Positions 6,379 to 12,922 of a DNA stretch of 12,922 nucleotides are shown piece after piece; within the stretch, counting starts at the first letter, position 1; every line of letters begins with the position of its first letter. Under the pieces are notes generated by a model. That model was not told the origin of the DNA, did no database searches, and saw nothing but the letters and a program-made list of their open reading frames with translations. The stretch covers positions 1 to 12,922 of the forward strand of contig JAGHYP010000051.1 in NCBI GenBank assembly GCA_017743585.1, read 5' to 3'. Both the position numbers and the translations under genes were made by a program. This stretch comes from Chloroflexota bacterium (GTDB lineage Bacteria > Chloroflexota > Anaerolineae > Aggregatilineales > UBA2796).

Positions 6379-7128
6379 ATGACCGATCAGATTGCGTCCG
6401 GTGAAGCGCCGCGCCCGCGCTCTCAGCAGAAAGGCGAGCCGCGCCGCCGCTGGCCCGCTTGGGCAAAGCAGCTGCCCTACCTCAGGTTGCCGCCGCCCGA
6501 TCCGAACTTCTCGCTTGTGCCGAAGCAAGAGGCGCTCGAGCTGCTGCGCCCTGATCCAAACAAGGGCGCCGCTGGCGCAGCTGCTGCTTATCCGCCTTTT
6601 CAAGCCACTGATAGCACGCTGCGCGCCATTGAGAGCGACCTCGATCTGCTTGAGCGCGAGGTGCTGCAGCTCTTCCGCGAGCGCGACCTCGAGGCCAAGC
6701 TACAGCAGAACCGCTATCGGCTCTATCAGATCAGCTTCATCGTGCTCTCGGCCGTTGCGACCGCGATTGGCTCGCTCCTGGCGCTAGCGCTCACACAACA
6801 ACCGCCGGCTTGGGTGCCAGTTCTCGGCTTTGCCGAGACGGTTGTGGCACTTTTAGCCTCTCTCCTTGCGCACATCAGCGGCCGCGAGTCGCCTTTCCTG
6901 CTCTGGTTAGAGAATCGGCGCGCCGCCGAGAGCCTGCGCCGCGAGTATTTCCGCTATTTGGTGCGCCTGCCGCCCTACGACAATCCGAACTTGCAGCCCT
7001 ACGAACGGCGCGCGTTGCTGGCGGAGCGCGCCGCGCTGATCAATCGCGGCACCGCGCCTGATGACCGCGCCTCAACCGCGCTCAGCGGCGCCATGACCGC
7101 CGAGAGCATGCCACATCGCATGGAATGA
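6379..7128 (+). CDS. two-TM membrane protein, DUF4231/SLATT-like
   Basis: A 249-residue protein. The first 80 residues are Pro/Arg-rich and probably disordered; 80-112 is a charged helix (LRAIESDLDLLEREVLQLFRE) that may form a coiled coil. Two adjacent hydrophobic segments follow at about 117-139 and 145-167. After these comes WLENRRAAESLRREYFRYLVRLPPYDN (176-202), given here in two parts: WLENRRAAESLRREY and FRYLVRLPPYDN. Arg-rich AE-LR-EY following a two-TM hairpin is typical of DUF4231 proteins, part of the SLATT class of predicted membrane effectors linked to nucleotide-signalling conflict systems. AAAGGA lies 11 bases before the ATG. The next gene, 21 bases downstream, has the same two-TM plan, so they may form a heteromeric complex. 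No sensor or nucleotide-cyclase gene is near; function is unproven. Confidence 0.65.
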   Translation: MTDQIASGEAPRPRSQQKGEPRRRWPAWAKQLPYLRLPPPDPNFSLVPKQEALELLRPDPNKGAAGAAAAYPPFQATDSTLRAIESDLDLLEREVLQLFRERDLEAKLQQNRYRLYQISFIVLSAVATAIGSLLALALTQQPPAWVPVLGFAETVVALLASLLAHISGRESPFLLWLENRRAAESLRREYFRYLVRLPPYDNPNLQPYERRALLAERAALINRGTAPDDRASTALSGAMTAESMPHRME

Positions 7129-7149
7129 ATTTAGAGAGGACATCAAGCA

Positions 7150-7809
7150 ATGGAAGAGCTGGATCGGAATCGCCTCGAGGCGCTCTATCGCCTCTTCGAC
7201 AAGTTCGCCCTAGAAGATTCGCGCGCCTTTTACAAAACCGCCATTCAAAATCATCGGCGCGCCGCCGCACAAGTCAATTTCATCCGCGCGTTCGCCTCGT
7301 TCCTAGCGGGCTTTGCGGCTGCGCTGGTCAGCTTGATTGTGCAGTCGGTCTATGTGAGCGGCAGCGCGTGCCTTGCGCCTGCCACGCCTGAGCAGATCGG
7401 CTATTGCCAGTTCATCAACTTGACGATCATCGTGCTGATGGTGTTGGCGATTGTCTCGCCTGCCGTCAGCAGCGCGTTCTCGACGCTCGCCGACCTGTAC
7501 CAGTGGGATCGGCAGATATCGCTCTACGATGAGGCGCTCAGGAACCTCGCGATTGCCGATGCGCGCTCGCCTGACCCTGAGATGGACGACGCGACCTACC
7601 GCGCTGCGCTCAAGTCTTACGCGCTCGGCACGTTGACCGTGCTATATGACGAGGCGGCGCAATGGGGGCAGATGATCCGCACGCCCGTGCAGATTGAAGA
7701 GTTCATCCGCCGCTCGCAAGAGCGCGCTCAGAGCATTCAGCTGCCTATCTTCAAGACGCAGACGCCGCCGAGCCCGCGACCGGCAGGCGGCGACGAGGCG
7801 GCCGGCTGA
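7150..7809 (+). CDS. second two-TM membrane protein, SLATT-like
   Basis: A 219-residue protein starting at ATG 7150 with AGAGAGGA about 9 bases upstream, 21 bases after the previous stop. An amphipathic N-terminal helix region (FYKTAIQNHRRAAAQ, 27-41) leads into TM1 (about 44-67) and TM2 (about 88-112). The loop between them holds Cys74 and Cys86, which could form a disulfide if exported. After TM2 comes a soluble helical region (LADLYQWDRQISLYDEALRN, 113-132) and then a Pro-rich tail. A helix with basic residues, a two-TM hairpin and a cytoplasmic helical bundle match the general SLATT plan. The family call is weaker than for its neighbour. Pairing of two such proteins suggests a shared membrane complex or pore; this is inference. 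Confidence 0.5.
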   Translation: MEELDRNRLEALYRLFDKFALEDSRAFYKTAIQNHRRAAAQVNFIRAFASFLAGFAAALVSLIVQSVYVSGSACLAPATPEQIGYCQFINLTIIVLMVLAIVSPAVSSAFSTLADLYQWDRQISLYDEALRNLAIADARSPDPEMDDATYRAALKSYALGTLTVLYDEAAQWGQMIRTPVQIEEFIRRSQERAQSIQLPIFKTQTPPSPRPAGGDEAAG

Positions 7810-8105
7810 GCGGCGTGCTATCCTCGCGCGCGGTTATGTGCCGGGCGAGAAGCGCGCTCAGCTGAGAGAGACCATCTCGCGCATCGCTCATGCGGGCGTG
7901 TTGAGGGAGCGTCAGCTCATGCGCTTGCCGTTTCGCGCATCCAGTGGTAAATTCGGCGACGCTCGGCTTCTTGAAGCAATCGAGCGCGCTTCCGTGTAAA
8001 ATTTACAGTGCGAGCGAAACACAGTTTGGGCGACCAGAGGACTTTGCACAAATTAGCCTTTTACGAAGATCGTGCAATTGAGTGACACAAGATGGTGGCC
8101 TAGCT
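7810..8105. other. intergenic region with a perfect TGTAAA palindrome
   Basis: No gene is supported between the second membrane protein and the unknown gene at 8106. A plus-strand frame stays open from inside the previous gene to 7999, but it has no convincing start. The palindrome TGTAAA-A-TTTACA (7995-8007) has perfect 6-bp arms and contains TAAAAT, a possible -10; TTGAAG at 7971-7976 would be a poorly spaced -35 (20 bases). This is a likely promoter with operator for the downstream gene. No terminator hairpin is evident. Confidence 0.45.
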
Positions 8106-8624
8106 ATGCTCACTTTTCTCTCTGGTTGGCGCAGCCCTGATCGCGACGCCGCGCTTTTGAAGCACCGCGATCCAACGCGGCACGCTGTCTTCTTCATTGA
8201 CAATCTCTCCAGCCTGCCGCACCTGCTCGGCGATGTGCCGATCATTGACGTGTGGCGCAACGGCACGATGGATTTCAAGATAGATGACAGCATGGACATG
8301 ATTGTCCGCGTCAACCACGACACGGATCACGACCTGATCGTGCGCGCTGTAGCGCACATGCTGCTCAGCGGCAGCCGCTCGCAGCCGATTGTTGCCTACG
8401 ACGCGACTGCCTACCTGCAGCCTCTGTTCCCTGCGCTACGCGCTGCCGGCGCCTTGCTGGCTGCCGACGAGCGGCTCGATGCGCCCAGCGGCGACCGCGT
8501 GCTATTCACGCGCGGCGGCTCGTTTGCATGGCGCGATCATGTGCTGGAATCGCAGACTGCCCAGCTGCTTGACTCTGAAGTGCTAGACGCCGGGATAGTG
8601 CCTGATCCCGAGGAGATCGCCTGA
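8106..8624 (+). CDS. conserved-looking protein of unknown function
   Basis: A 172-residue product from ATG 8106, which has GGTGG 7 bases upstream; an in-frame GTG at 8082 would add eight residues but has no clear ribosome site. There is no signal peptide or membrane segment. Visible features are an early HAVFFIDNL strand-like stretch, an aspartate-rich centre (MDFKIDDSMDMIVRVNHDTDHD, about 50-71, here split as MDFKIDDSMD and HDTDHD), an alanine-rich helix PALRAAGALLAADERL and an acidic C-terminus PDPEEIA. I do not recognise the family. Codon use matches the neighbours and the frame is clean, so it looks like a real gene. It ends 5 bases from the convergent stomatin gene, and its own palindromic promoter region suggests separate control from the membrane pair upstream. 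Confidence 0.75.
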   Translation: MLTFLSGWRSPDRDAALLKHRDPTRHAVFFIDNLSSLPHLLGDVPIIDVWRNGTMDFKIDDSMDMIVRVNHDTDHDLIVRAVAHMLLSGSRSQPIVAYDATAYLQPLFPALRAAGALLAADERLDAPSGDRVLFTRGGSFAWRDHVLESQTAQLLDSEVLDAGIVPDPEEIA

Positions 8625-8629
8625 GCGGT

Positions 8630-9574
8630 TCACTGTTGCTCGATGACGCGGCTGGCTTCGGAGATAGGCGGCGCGTTTTCGGGCGCGGCGCCCGCATTTT
8701 GCGTCATCGTAGCCAGAACCTGCTGCGCTAACGTCGTCAACTCCAGCGGCAAGACGAACTTGGTGGATTCGCCGGCGCCGAGCGCCTTGAGCGTTTCCAT
8801 GTATTGCAACGCCATTGTGTTTGAGTCTACGCGCTGCGCCTGTTCGTAGATCGTGCGCAGCGCCAGCGCAAAGCCTTGCGCGCGCAGCAATTGCGCCTCG
8901 CGCTCGCCTTGCGCCCTTAGGATCGCCGCTTGCTTCTCGCCTTCCGCCTTCAAAATCTCAGCCTGCTTCTGACCTTCTGCCACCATAACCGCTGCCTCGC
9001 GCTCGCCGCTCGCCTGTGTGACCATTGCGCGGCGCGTGCGCTCAGCTGTCATCTGGCGATTCATCGCCTCTTGCACGTCGCGCGGCGGCTCGATCTCGCG
9101 AATCTCAACGCTCGTGATCTTCAAGCCCCAGCGCACTGTGATCTCATCCAGCTTGACGCGCAACTTGTCGTTGATCTCCTCACGTTTCGCCAGCACATCG
9201 TCCAGCGTGATATCGCCGATCACAGCGCGCAGGGTCGTCGTGGCGATGTTCAGCGAGGCGCTCACCACGTTATCCACCATCAGAATTGAGCGCTTCGGGT
9301 CGACCACGCGGTAGTAGACGAGAAAGTCTACTGAGATTGGCGCGTTATCTTTGGTGATAGCGGTCTGCCGCGGAATTGCTAGGAAACGCTCGCGCAAATC
9401 CACTCGAGTAGCGCTTTCCCACGGCAACACCAAGACAATGCCGGGGCCGCGCACGCCAGCAAAGCGACCGAGCGCTAGGATCACCAAGCGCTCGTACTCT
9501 GGCACAATGCGTATCGAGCGCAACACAAAGCCCAAAGCGAGCAGTGCCAGAATTACTATCAGAATGGTCGACAT
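8630..9574 (-). CDS. SPFH-domain stomatin/prohibitin-like membrane protein
   Basis: A 314-residue membrane-anchored scaffold. Residues 1-18 form one TM anchor, then RIVPEYERLVILALGRFAGV (22-41) and GPGIVLVLPW (43-52) open the SPFH domain, which continues through VDLRERFLAIPRQ, TKDNAPISVDFLVYYRVVDP and the conserved ITSVEIREIEPPRDVQEAM (153-171). A coiled coil follows, with an 11-residue motif repeated about three times (AEGQKQAEILK, AEGEKQAAILR, AQGEREAQLLR; 199-231). Such proteins form oligomeric rings in bacterial membranes linked to membrane order and protease control. The start has an excellent GGAGGAG 6 bases upstream and lies 24 bases after the nfeD-type gene, a classic pair. The C-terminal tail (270-314) is Ala/Pro-rich. 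Confidence 0.96.
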   Translation of the reverse strand: MSTILIVILALLALGFVLRSIRIVPEYERLVILALGRFAGVRGPGIVLVLPWESATRVDLRERFLAIPRQTAITKDNAPISVDFLVYYRVVDPKRSILMVDNVVSASLNIATTTLRAVIGDITLDDVLAKREEINDKLRVKLDEITVRWGLKITSVEIREIEPPRDVQEAMNRQMTAERTRRAMVTQASGEREAAVMVAEGQKQAEILKAEGEKQAAILRAQGEREAQLLRAQGFALALRTIYEQAQRVDSNTMALQYMETLKALGAGESTKFVLPLELTTLAQQVLATMTQNAGAAPENAPPISEASRVIEQQ

Positions 9575-9598
9575 ACCTTGCTCCTCCAGCGTTTGCTC

Positions 9599-10291
9599 TC
9601 AGACGAGACTGTCATTTTCCTCACGCGGCGCCCTAAGCGGCAGATCGGGCGACGCCTCGGCATCCTCTGCTTGCGCCAAGCGCGGCGCGCGCTTTGGCTT
9701 GGCGCGCTCTACCAACAGGCGCAGGCCTTCTTTAGAGATAACTTGCACATATGTGCCGCTTGGCAATGGCTCGGCGCTGTACGCCGTCCACAGTTCCCCG
9801 TTCACGTTGACTGTGCCGACGGGATCGAGCGGCTTGACCACGTAACCGCACGCGCCCTCGATCAGCTCATCCTCGCTGACCGTCGGCTGGCTGACCTGCT
9901 TGCGATAGAACGGCAGCAACACGAACTGATACAGCCCGAACGAAATTGCCGCTGTCACGCCGATCAGCACGGGCGAGACGACCGTATCTGTGAATAGGAA
10001 AAAGCTGCTGATCGTCTGTAGCACCAGTCCTAAGGGCGCCCAGCGCGCCCATTCGCGCCGATAGAGCGGCAATAGCATGTAGCTCAGCACGCCGACGCCT
10101 ATCAGCACTGCGAATATCCAGTTCGTGGCAGGATTCGCCGCCAGCGCCAGCAGCGCGCCAACCATCCCGATCGCGGCGATCAGCTCTACAATGCCCGTGC
10201 CGGAAACGTATAGTCCGAAGACGCTCGCCCATAGCCCGACGACGAGCAACAGATACGCTAGGTTTGGATCGCTCACCAAGATACCCGCCAT
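9599..10291 (-). CDS. short NfeD-family membrane protein
   Basis: A 230-residue partner for the stomatin-like protein downstream. About five hydrophobic segments (roughly 10-30, 33-52, 57-76, 86-106, 108-128) are followed by a C-terminal OB-fold domain (about 140-195) with GACGYVVKPLDPVGTVNVNG, ELWTAYS and LPSGTYVQVISKEGLRLLV, the standard NfeD signature. There is no N-terminal ClpP-like Ser-Lys protease domain, so this is the short form (NfeD1b-like) that binds stomatin rather than cutting it. The last 35 residues are charged and low in complexity. Genes for NfeD and stomatin-type proteins are commonly adjacent across bacteria and archaea. The Shine-Dalgarno is weak; the promoter is good. 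Confidence 0.93.
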   Translation of the reverse strand: MAGILVSDPNLAYLLLVVGLWASVFGLYVSGTGIVELIAAIGMVGALLALAANPATNWIFAVLIGVGVLSYMLLPLYRREWARWAPLGLVLQTISSFFLFTDTVVSPVLIGVTAAISFGLYQFVLLPFYRKQVSQPTVSEDELIEGACGYVVKPLDPVGTVNVNGELWTAYSAEPLPSGTYVQVISKEGLRLLVERAKPKRAPRLAQAEDAEASPDLPLRAPREENDSLV

Positions 10292-10318
10292 CCGTTTAGG
10301 CCTGAGCTATTGCTTACC

Positions 10319-10348
10319 ATTGTACAGAATTTCGCGCGCCTTTGTCAC
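10319..10348 (-). promoter_or_regulatory. promoter of the NfeD-stomatin operon
   Basis: The minus strand has GTGACA (10348 to 10343, 5 of 6 to TTGACA), an 18-base spacer and TACAAT (10324 to 10319, 5 of 6 to TATAAT). The start would fall near 10312, about 20 bases before the ATG at 10291. This is the strongest sigma-70-like promoter in the window. Confidence 0.65.
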
Positions 10349-10493
10349 CCCAAAATGCGGTATTCTCGCTGAACCTTAACGTAGGTTGCGCAGGCGCTGT
10401 AGGCTTGCGCTATGACCTGCGAAGCCACTCCTCGACGGATCGCAGCCGATATGCTGCCCTGCCGCCAAGCGACCTCTGCGCAATGGCGCGCGC

Positions 10494-10526
10494 TTGCAGC
10501 ACGAAGCTTCGAAGTGTGTATACTTC
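10494..10526 (+). promoter_or_regulatory. MFS gene promoter with nested palindromes
   Basis: TATACT (10519-10524) is a good -10. TTGCAG (10494-10499), 19 bases upstream, is a weak -35. Two palindromes occupy the spacer and -10: CGAAGCTTCG (10502-10511, perfect) and GAAGT-GTGTAT-ACTTC (10511-10526). This is the usual place for a repressor operator in drug-efflux genes. No regulator gene is seen nearby. Confidence 0.45.
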
Positions 10527-10557
10527 ATCATTGTGAAAACGCGATCAAAGTGCGCTC

Positions 10558-12096
10558 ATGAGCCAAACCATGCGTCGCGTTGCTGACGCTCGGACTGTGA
10601 CGCCTGAGCGGGTGCGCTTGCTGTTGACGATTCCAACGCTGGCGGGCTCGCTCGACCTGACCATGATCGCGGCATTCATCGCGCAGGTCACCTTCGACCT
10701 ACAGGTCAGTATACCGGAAGGCGCGAACATCATCGTAGTGTATTTGACCGCCTATACGCTCGGCCTTTTCATCGGCGGCAGACTCTCAGATTTTCTGGGC
10801 AGGCGCGCGGCCTTTGGGATTGCCATGCTGTGCTATGCGGCGGGCTCGGCGCTGATCCTCACAGCGCCGCTGCTGAGCAGCGTGCGTATCTCAGAATATG
10901 CGCTGATTTTGCTCGGGCGCGCGATCACGGGGGCAGGCGCGGGCGCTGTGCCTGCGATCGCCATCGCGACCATGTGCGATCTATTCCCGAATCCGTTGCG
11001 CTCCATCGGCATCATCGGGGCAGTGGACGTGATCGGCGTGTTGCTAGGCGGCTTGTACGGCGGGCTGGCTGTGCAATGGCTGCCATGGCGTGCGCTATTC
11101 GCACTCAGCCTGATCATCGCGCTGGGCGCGCTCTTAGCGACCTTCCGCGCCTTGCCCGCAGTGCGTCACAAAGAAGCGGGCTTCGATTGGCTTGGCGCGC
11201 TTGCGTTGGCAGGCGCGCTCATCAGTTTCAACTTAGGTGTGGCGCGTCTGGAGCGGCTCGAAGCGAGGCGCGAGATGCTCGATGAAGCGCTAGGCTACTT
11301 CGGCGGTGCGTTGTTGGCTGTAGCGCTCTTCGCCGTCGTCGAGCGTTTTCAGCGCCGCGCGCCACTGCTGGAGTTGGCAGTTTTCCGCAAAGCAGGCGTC
11401 GTCTCCTGCTTGCTGATCAGCGCGCTGACCAGCTTTTCGTTGTTCTTGATGCTGGTCGGTTTGCCGCTGCTGGCGAACGTGAACGCGCTAGGCAGCTTAG
11501 GCATCGGCATTTTGCTGCCGCCGTTGCGCGATCAAACCTTGCAAGGCGCGGCGCTGAGCGCTGGAGCGCTGCTTTTGCTGTATTCAGGCGCTCTAGCGAT
11601 CTTCACAGCGCTTGGCGCGCGCGTGCGAGAGCGACTTGGCACACAGCGCACGATCCTGATTGGATTAGGCGCTGCTATGATCGGCTTCACCGGTTTAGGC
11701 TTGAGCGTGCGCGGTGAGATCAGCCTATGGGTAGGCGCGTTCAGCGCGCTGGCAGGCGCAGGCATCGGCACAGTCTTCTCGCCGATCATGGCGATACCGC
11801 TGGCGGCGGCGCAATCGTACGGCATGATGGCGTCTTTCCTGCTCGGCGTGCGGATGGCGGCTGGCTCACTCGTGATCGCTTCGGTCAGCGCGCTCTCAGA
11901 AGCGCGCATTCGCTTCCTCGTGCGCAGCCTTGAGGCAGGTCACTTGCCGATTGAGCTGCCGCCCGAGGTCACTTACAAGTCGTTCGTGATGGCATCGCGG
12001 CAGACGATCAGCGAGCTGGCGTTGATCGCAGCGCTGATTGTGCTGCTCACCATCTTGCCGGCGCTTGCCTTGCGCAGTGCTGAGAAGGGCGTATGA
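10558..12096 (+). CDS. MFS transporter, DHA2 (EmrB/QacA)-like, 14-TM size
   Basis: A 512-residue integral membrane protein whose length and motif order fit the 14-TM drug:proton antiporter group. TM1 carries SLDLTMIAAF (D33, like the LDxTIV motif). Motif A, GGRLSDFLGRRAAF, is at 73-86. Motif B, GRAITGAGAGAVPAIAIA (120-137), lacks the usual Gln. The antiporter motif C region, GVLLGGLYGG (160-169), lacks the usual Gly-Pro, and WRALF follows. A second motif-A-like loop, GARVRERLGTQR, lies near residues 353-364. The missing antiporter Pro suggests a diverged or non-drug substrate. The ATG at 10558 lacks a strong Shine-Dalgarno; ATG 10570 is an alternative. It overlaps the next gene by 4 bases (ATGA), so both are translationally coupled. 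Confidence 0.88.
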   Translation: MSQTMRRVADARTVTPERVRLLLTIPTLAGSLDLTMIAAFIAQVTFDLQVSIPEGANIIVVYLTAYTLGLFIGGRLSDFLGRRAAFGIAMLCYAAGSALILTAPLLSSVRISEYALILLGRAITGAGAGAVPAIAIATMCDLFPNPLRSIGIIGAVDVIGVLLGGLYGGLAVQWLPWRALFALSLIIALGALLATFRALPAVRHKEAGFDWLGALALAGALISFNLGVARLERLEARREMLDEALGYFGGALLAVALFAVVERFQRRAPLLELAVFRKAGVVSCLLISALTSFSLFLMLVGLPLLANVNALGSLGIGILLPPLRDQTLQGAALSAGALLLLYSGALAIFTALGARVRERLGTQRTILIGLGAAMIGFTGLGLSVRGEISLWVGAFSALAGAGIGTVFSPIMAIPLAAAQSYGMMASFLLGVRMAAGSLVIASVSALSEARIRFLVRSLEAGHLPIELPPEVTYKSFVMASRQTISELALIAALIVLLTILPALALRSAEKGV

Positions 12097-12922
12097 GAAA
12101 GTGTATCCTGCTTCTGTTGTGCAGCGCGTTGAGCCTAGCGGGCCTGCCGAGCGTCTCGGCGCAGCGCACAGCGCTCGACGTGACGGCTATTGCTGCGCTA
12201 TTTCCGCCTGCCGAGATCTTCATCGCTGTGCGCACTGATCAGCCCTTCGCTGACCAGCTCAACGCGATCAGCATCGCCATCTCGAGCGACCTGACAGCCG
12301 AGCGCGTTCAGCTCTCACAATTGGTGGACGGCCTGCTCGGCGAGGGCGTCTACAGCTTAGCGCGCTTGGTGAACGCTCAGTTCGCCGCGCTCAGCATCAG
12401 CGGCGCGGCATATCTGGCGGACTCAGAGATAGCGAATGACGAGCGCGCCGAGCTGCGCGCGGTGATCCGACACAGTCTCGGTCGCTTCGGCAGGACGATC
12501 CTGCCCGCGCTGCAGCGCCTGGCGGGACTGCGCTGCCAAGCGACCGAGCAACAGACGACCTGCTACTTTGAGCAGCCCTCGCTTTTCAAAACGCTGAGCA
12601 TTGATGAGCAACACATCATCCTGCTCAGCCTGCCGAGCGCGCCGCTCTACCCGACCGAACAACTCGCCGCGCAGCCCGAGTTTGTCGCGGCGCTAGACGC
12701 CTTGCCTGAGCGCAGCTACGATGGCTTCGCTTTCTTCAACACGCCGCATTTTGCGGCCGATATCCGCTATGAAGGTATCCGCGAGATGCTGGCGGCGCTC
12801 GGCTTTCCGCCTGATGCGCTGGCTGCTGCCGCGCTTGGCCTGAGCTTGAGGGCAGAGGGCCTGCAGCTGGACGCGACGCAGCGTCGCGTCCAGCTGCAGG
12901 CCCTCTGCCCTCAAGCTCAGGC
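12093..12922 (+). CDS. secreted protein of unknown function, DUF3352-like, 3' end missing
   Basis: At least 262 reliable codons start at ATG 12093, overlapping the MFS stop by 4 bases. Residues 1-23 (MRKCILLLLCSALSLAGL..SVSA) are a signal peptide with likely cleavage after VSA. The next segment, AIAALFPPAEIFIAVRTDQPFADQLNAI, is given in parts: IAALFPPAEIFIAVRT and then DQPFADQL. It resembles the opening of DUF3352-type proteins, where a 'P-A-D' strand begins a repeated alpha/beta module. Two Cys near residues 151 and 160 may bond outside the cell. From about base 12880 the sequence is the exact reverse complement of the preceding 42 bases, so the last 14 codons may be artefactual. Coupling to the transporter suggests a joint envelope function; the activity is unknown. 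Confidence 0.7.
   Translation, partial: MRKCILLLLCSALSLAGLPSVSAQRTALDVTAIAALFPPAEIFIAVRTDQPFADQLNAISIAISSDLTAERVQLSQLVDGLLGEGVYSLARLVNAQFAALSISGAAYLADSEIANDERAELRAVIRHSLGRFGRTILPALQRLAGLRCQATEQQTTCYFEQPSLFKTLSIDEQHIILLSLPSAPLYPTEQLAAQPEFVAALDALPERSYDGFAFFNTPHFAADIRYEGIREMLAALGFPPDALAAAALGLSLRAEGLQLDATQRRVQLQALCPQAQ
12838..12922. repeat. 85-bp perfect palindrome reaching the window end
   Basis: Arms of 42 bases (12838-12879 and 12881-12922) are exact reverse complements around the single base A12880. The left arm begins GCCTGAGCTTGAGGGCAGAG; the right arm ends CTCAAGCTCAGGC at the last base. It lies within a coding sequence, whose left half reads naturally as protein. A contig-end fold-back artefact is the simplest reading. 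Confidence 0.97.

Noticed and set aside
7694..7999. Plus-strand ORF of 101 codons overlapping the end of the second two-TM gene
   Set aside because: It is Arg-rich shadow sequence over the real gene for its first third, with no ribosome site. The later part has no convincing start.
12880..12922. Last 14 codons of the secreted protein as genuine sequence
   Set aside because: They are an exact reverse complement of the preceding 42 bases, so I treat them as unreliable.
1..12922. CRISPR arrays, tRNA or rRNA genes, insertion sequences
   Set aside because: No spaced direct repeats, cloverleaf sequence, transposase-like ORF or terminal repeats with target duplication were seen.

Overview
The window reads as a moderately GC-rich bacterial chromosome fragment, probably Chloroflexota or a similar thermophile-rich lineage. 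I base this on the ilvB-ilvN-ilvC-leuA order, the Uma2 nuclease fragment, the NfeD/stomatin pair and the overall codon style. This is an inference; there is no rRNA or marker gene to settle it. The left edge cuts a gene. The right edge also cuts a gene, inside a perfect inverted repeat that looks like a fold-back.

Layout. Positions 1-6167 (minus strand) hold a branched-chain amino acid operon, read right to left: a leader peptide with an attenuator (about 5999-6167), ilvB, ilvN, ilvC, leuA and a partial Uma2-type nuclease gene. Together they encode both subunits of acetohydroxyacid synthase, ketol-acid reductoisomerase and 2-isopropylmalate synthase. Divergent from this, at 6379-7809 (plus), is a pair of two-TM membrane proteins resembling the DUF4231/SLATT group. 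A gene of unknown function follows at 8106-8624 (plus). It converges, with a 5-base gap, on a minus-strand pair encoding a short NfeD protein and an SPFH/stomatin protein (10291 down to 8630). At 10558-12922 (plus) an MFS transporter overlaps by 4 bases a secreted protein of unknown function that runs off the end.

The main discovery is upstream of ilvB. A 38-codon leader ORF has 10 Leu/Val/Ile codons among codons 5-21. It is followed by three mutually exclusive RNA pairings: 1:2 (CCAAC/GUUGG plus a 10-bp hairpin), 2:3 (12 of 13 bp) and 3:4 (a 13-bp terminator with a U-run). This is a complete classical ribosome-stalling attenuator. Ribosomes stalled on Leu/Val/Ile codons would cover segment 1, release segment 2 to pair with segment 3, and let transcription into ilvBNC-leuA continue.

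The other points to check are an 85-bp perfect palindrome at the very end of the window (an assembly fold-back is most likely), three 15-bp repeats upstream of leuA that lie inside a small Leu/Val/Ile-containing ORF, a 26-40 codon ORF ended by an amber codon between the attenuator and ilvB, and several palindromes at putative promoters.
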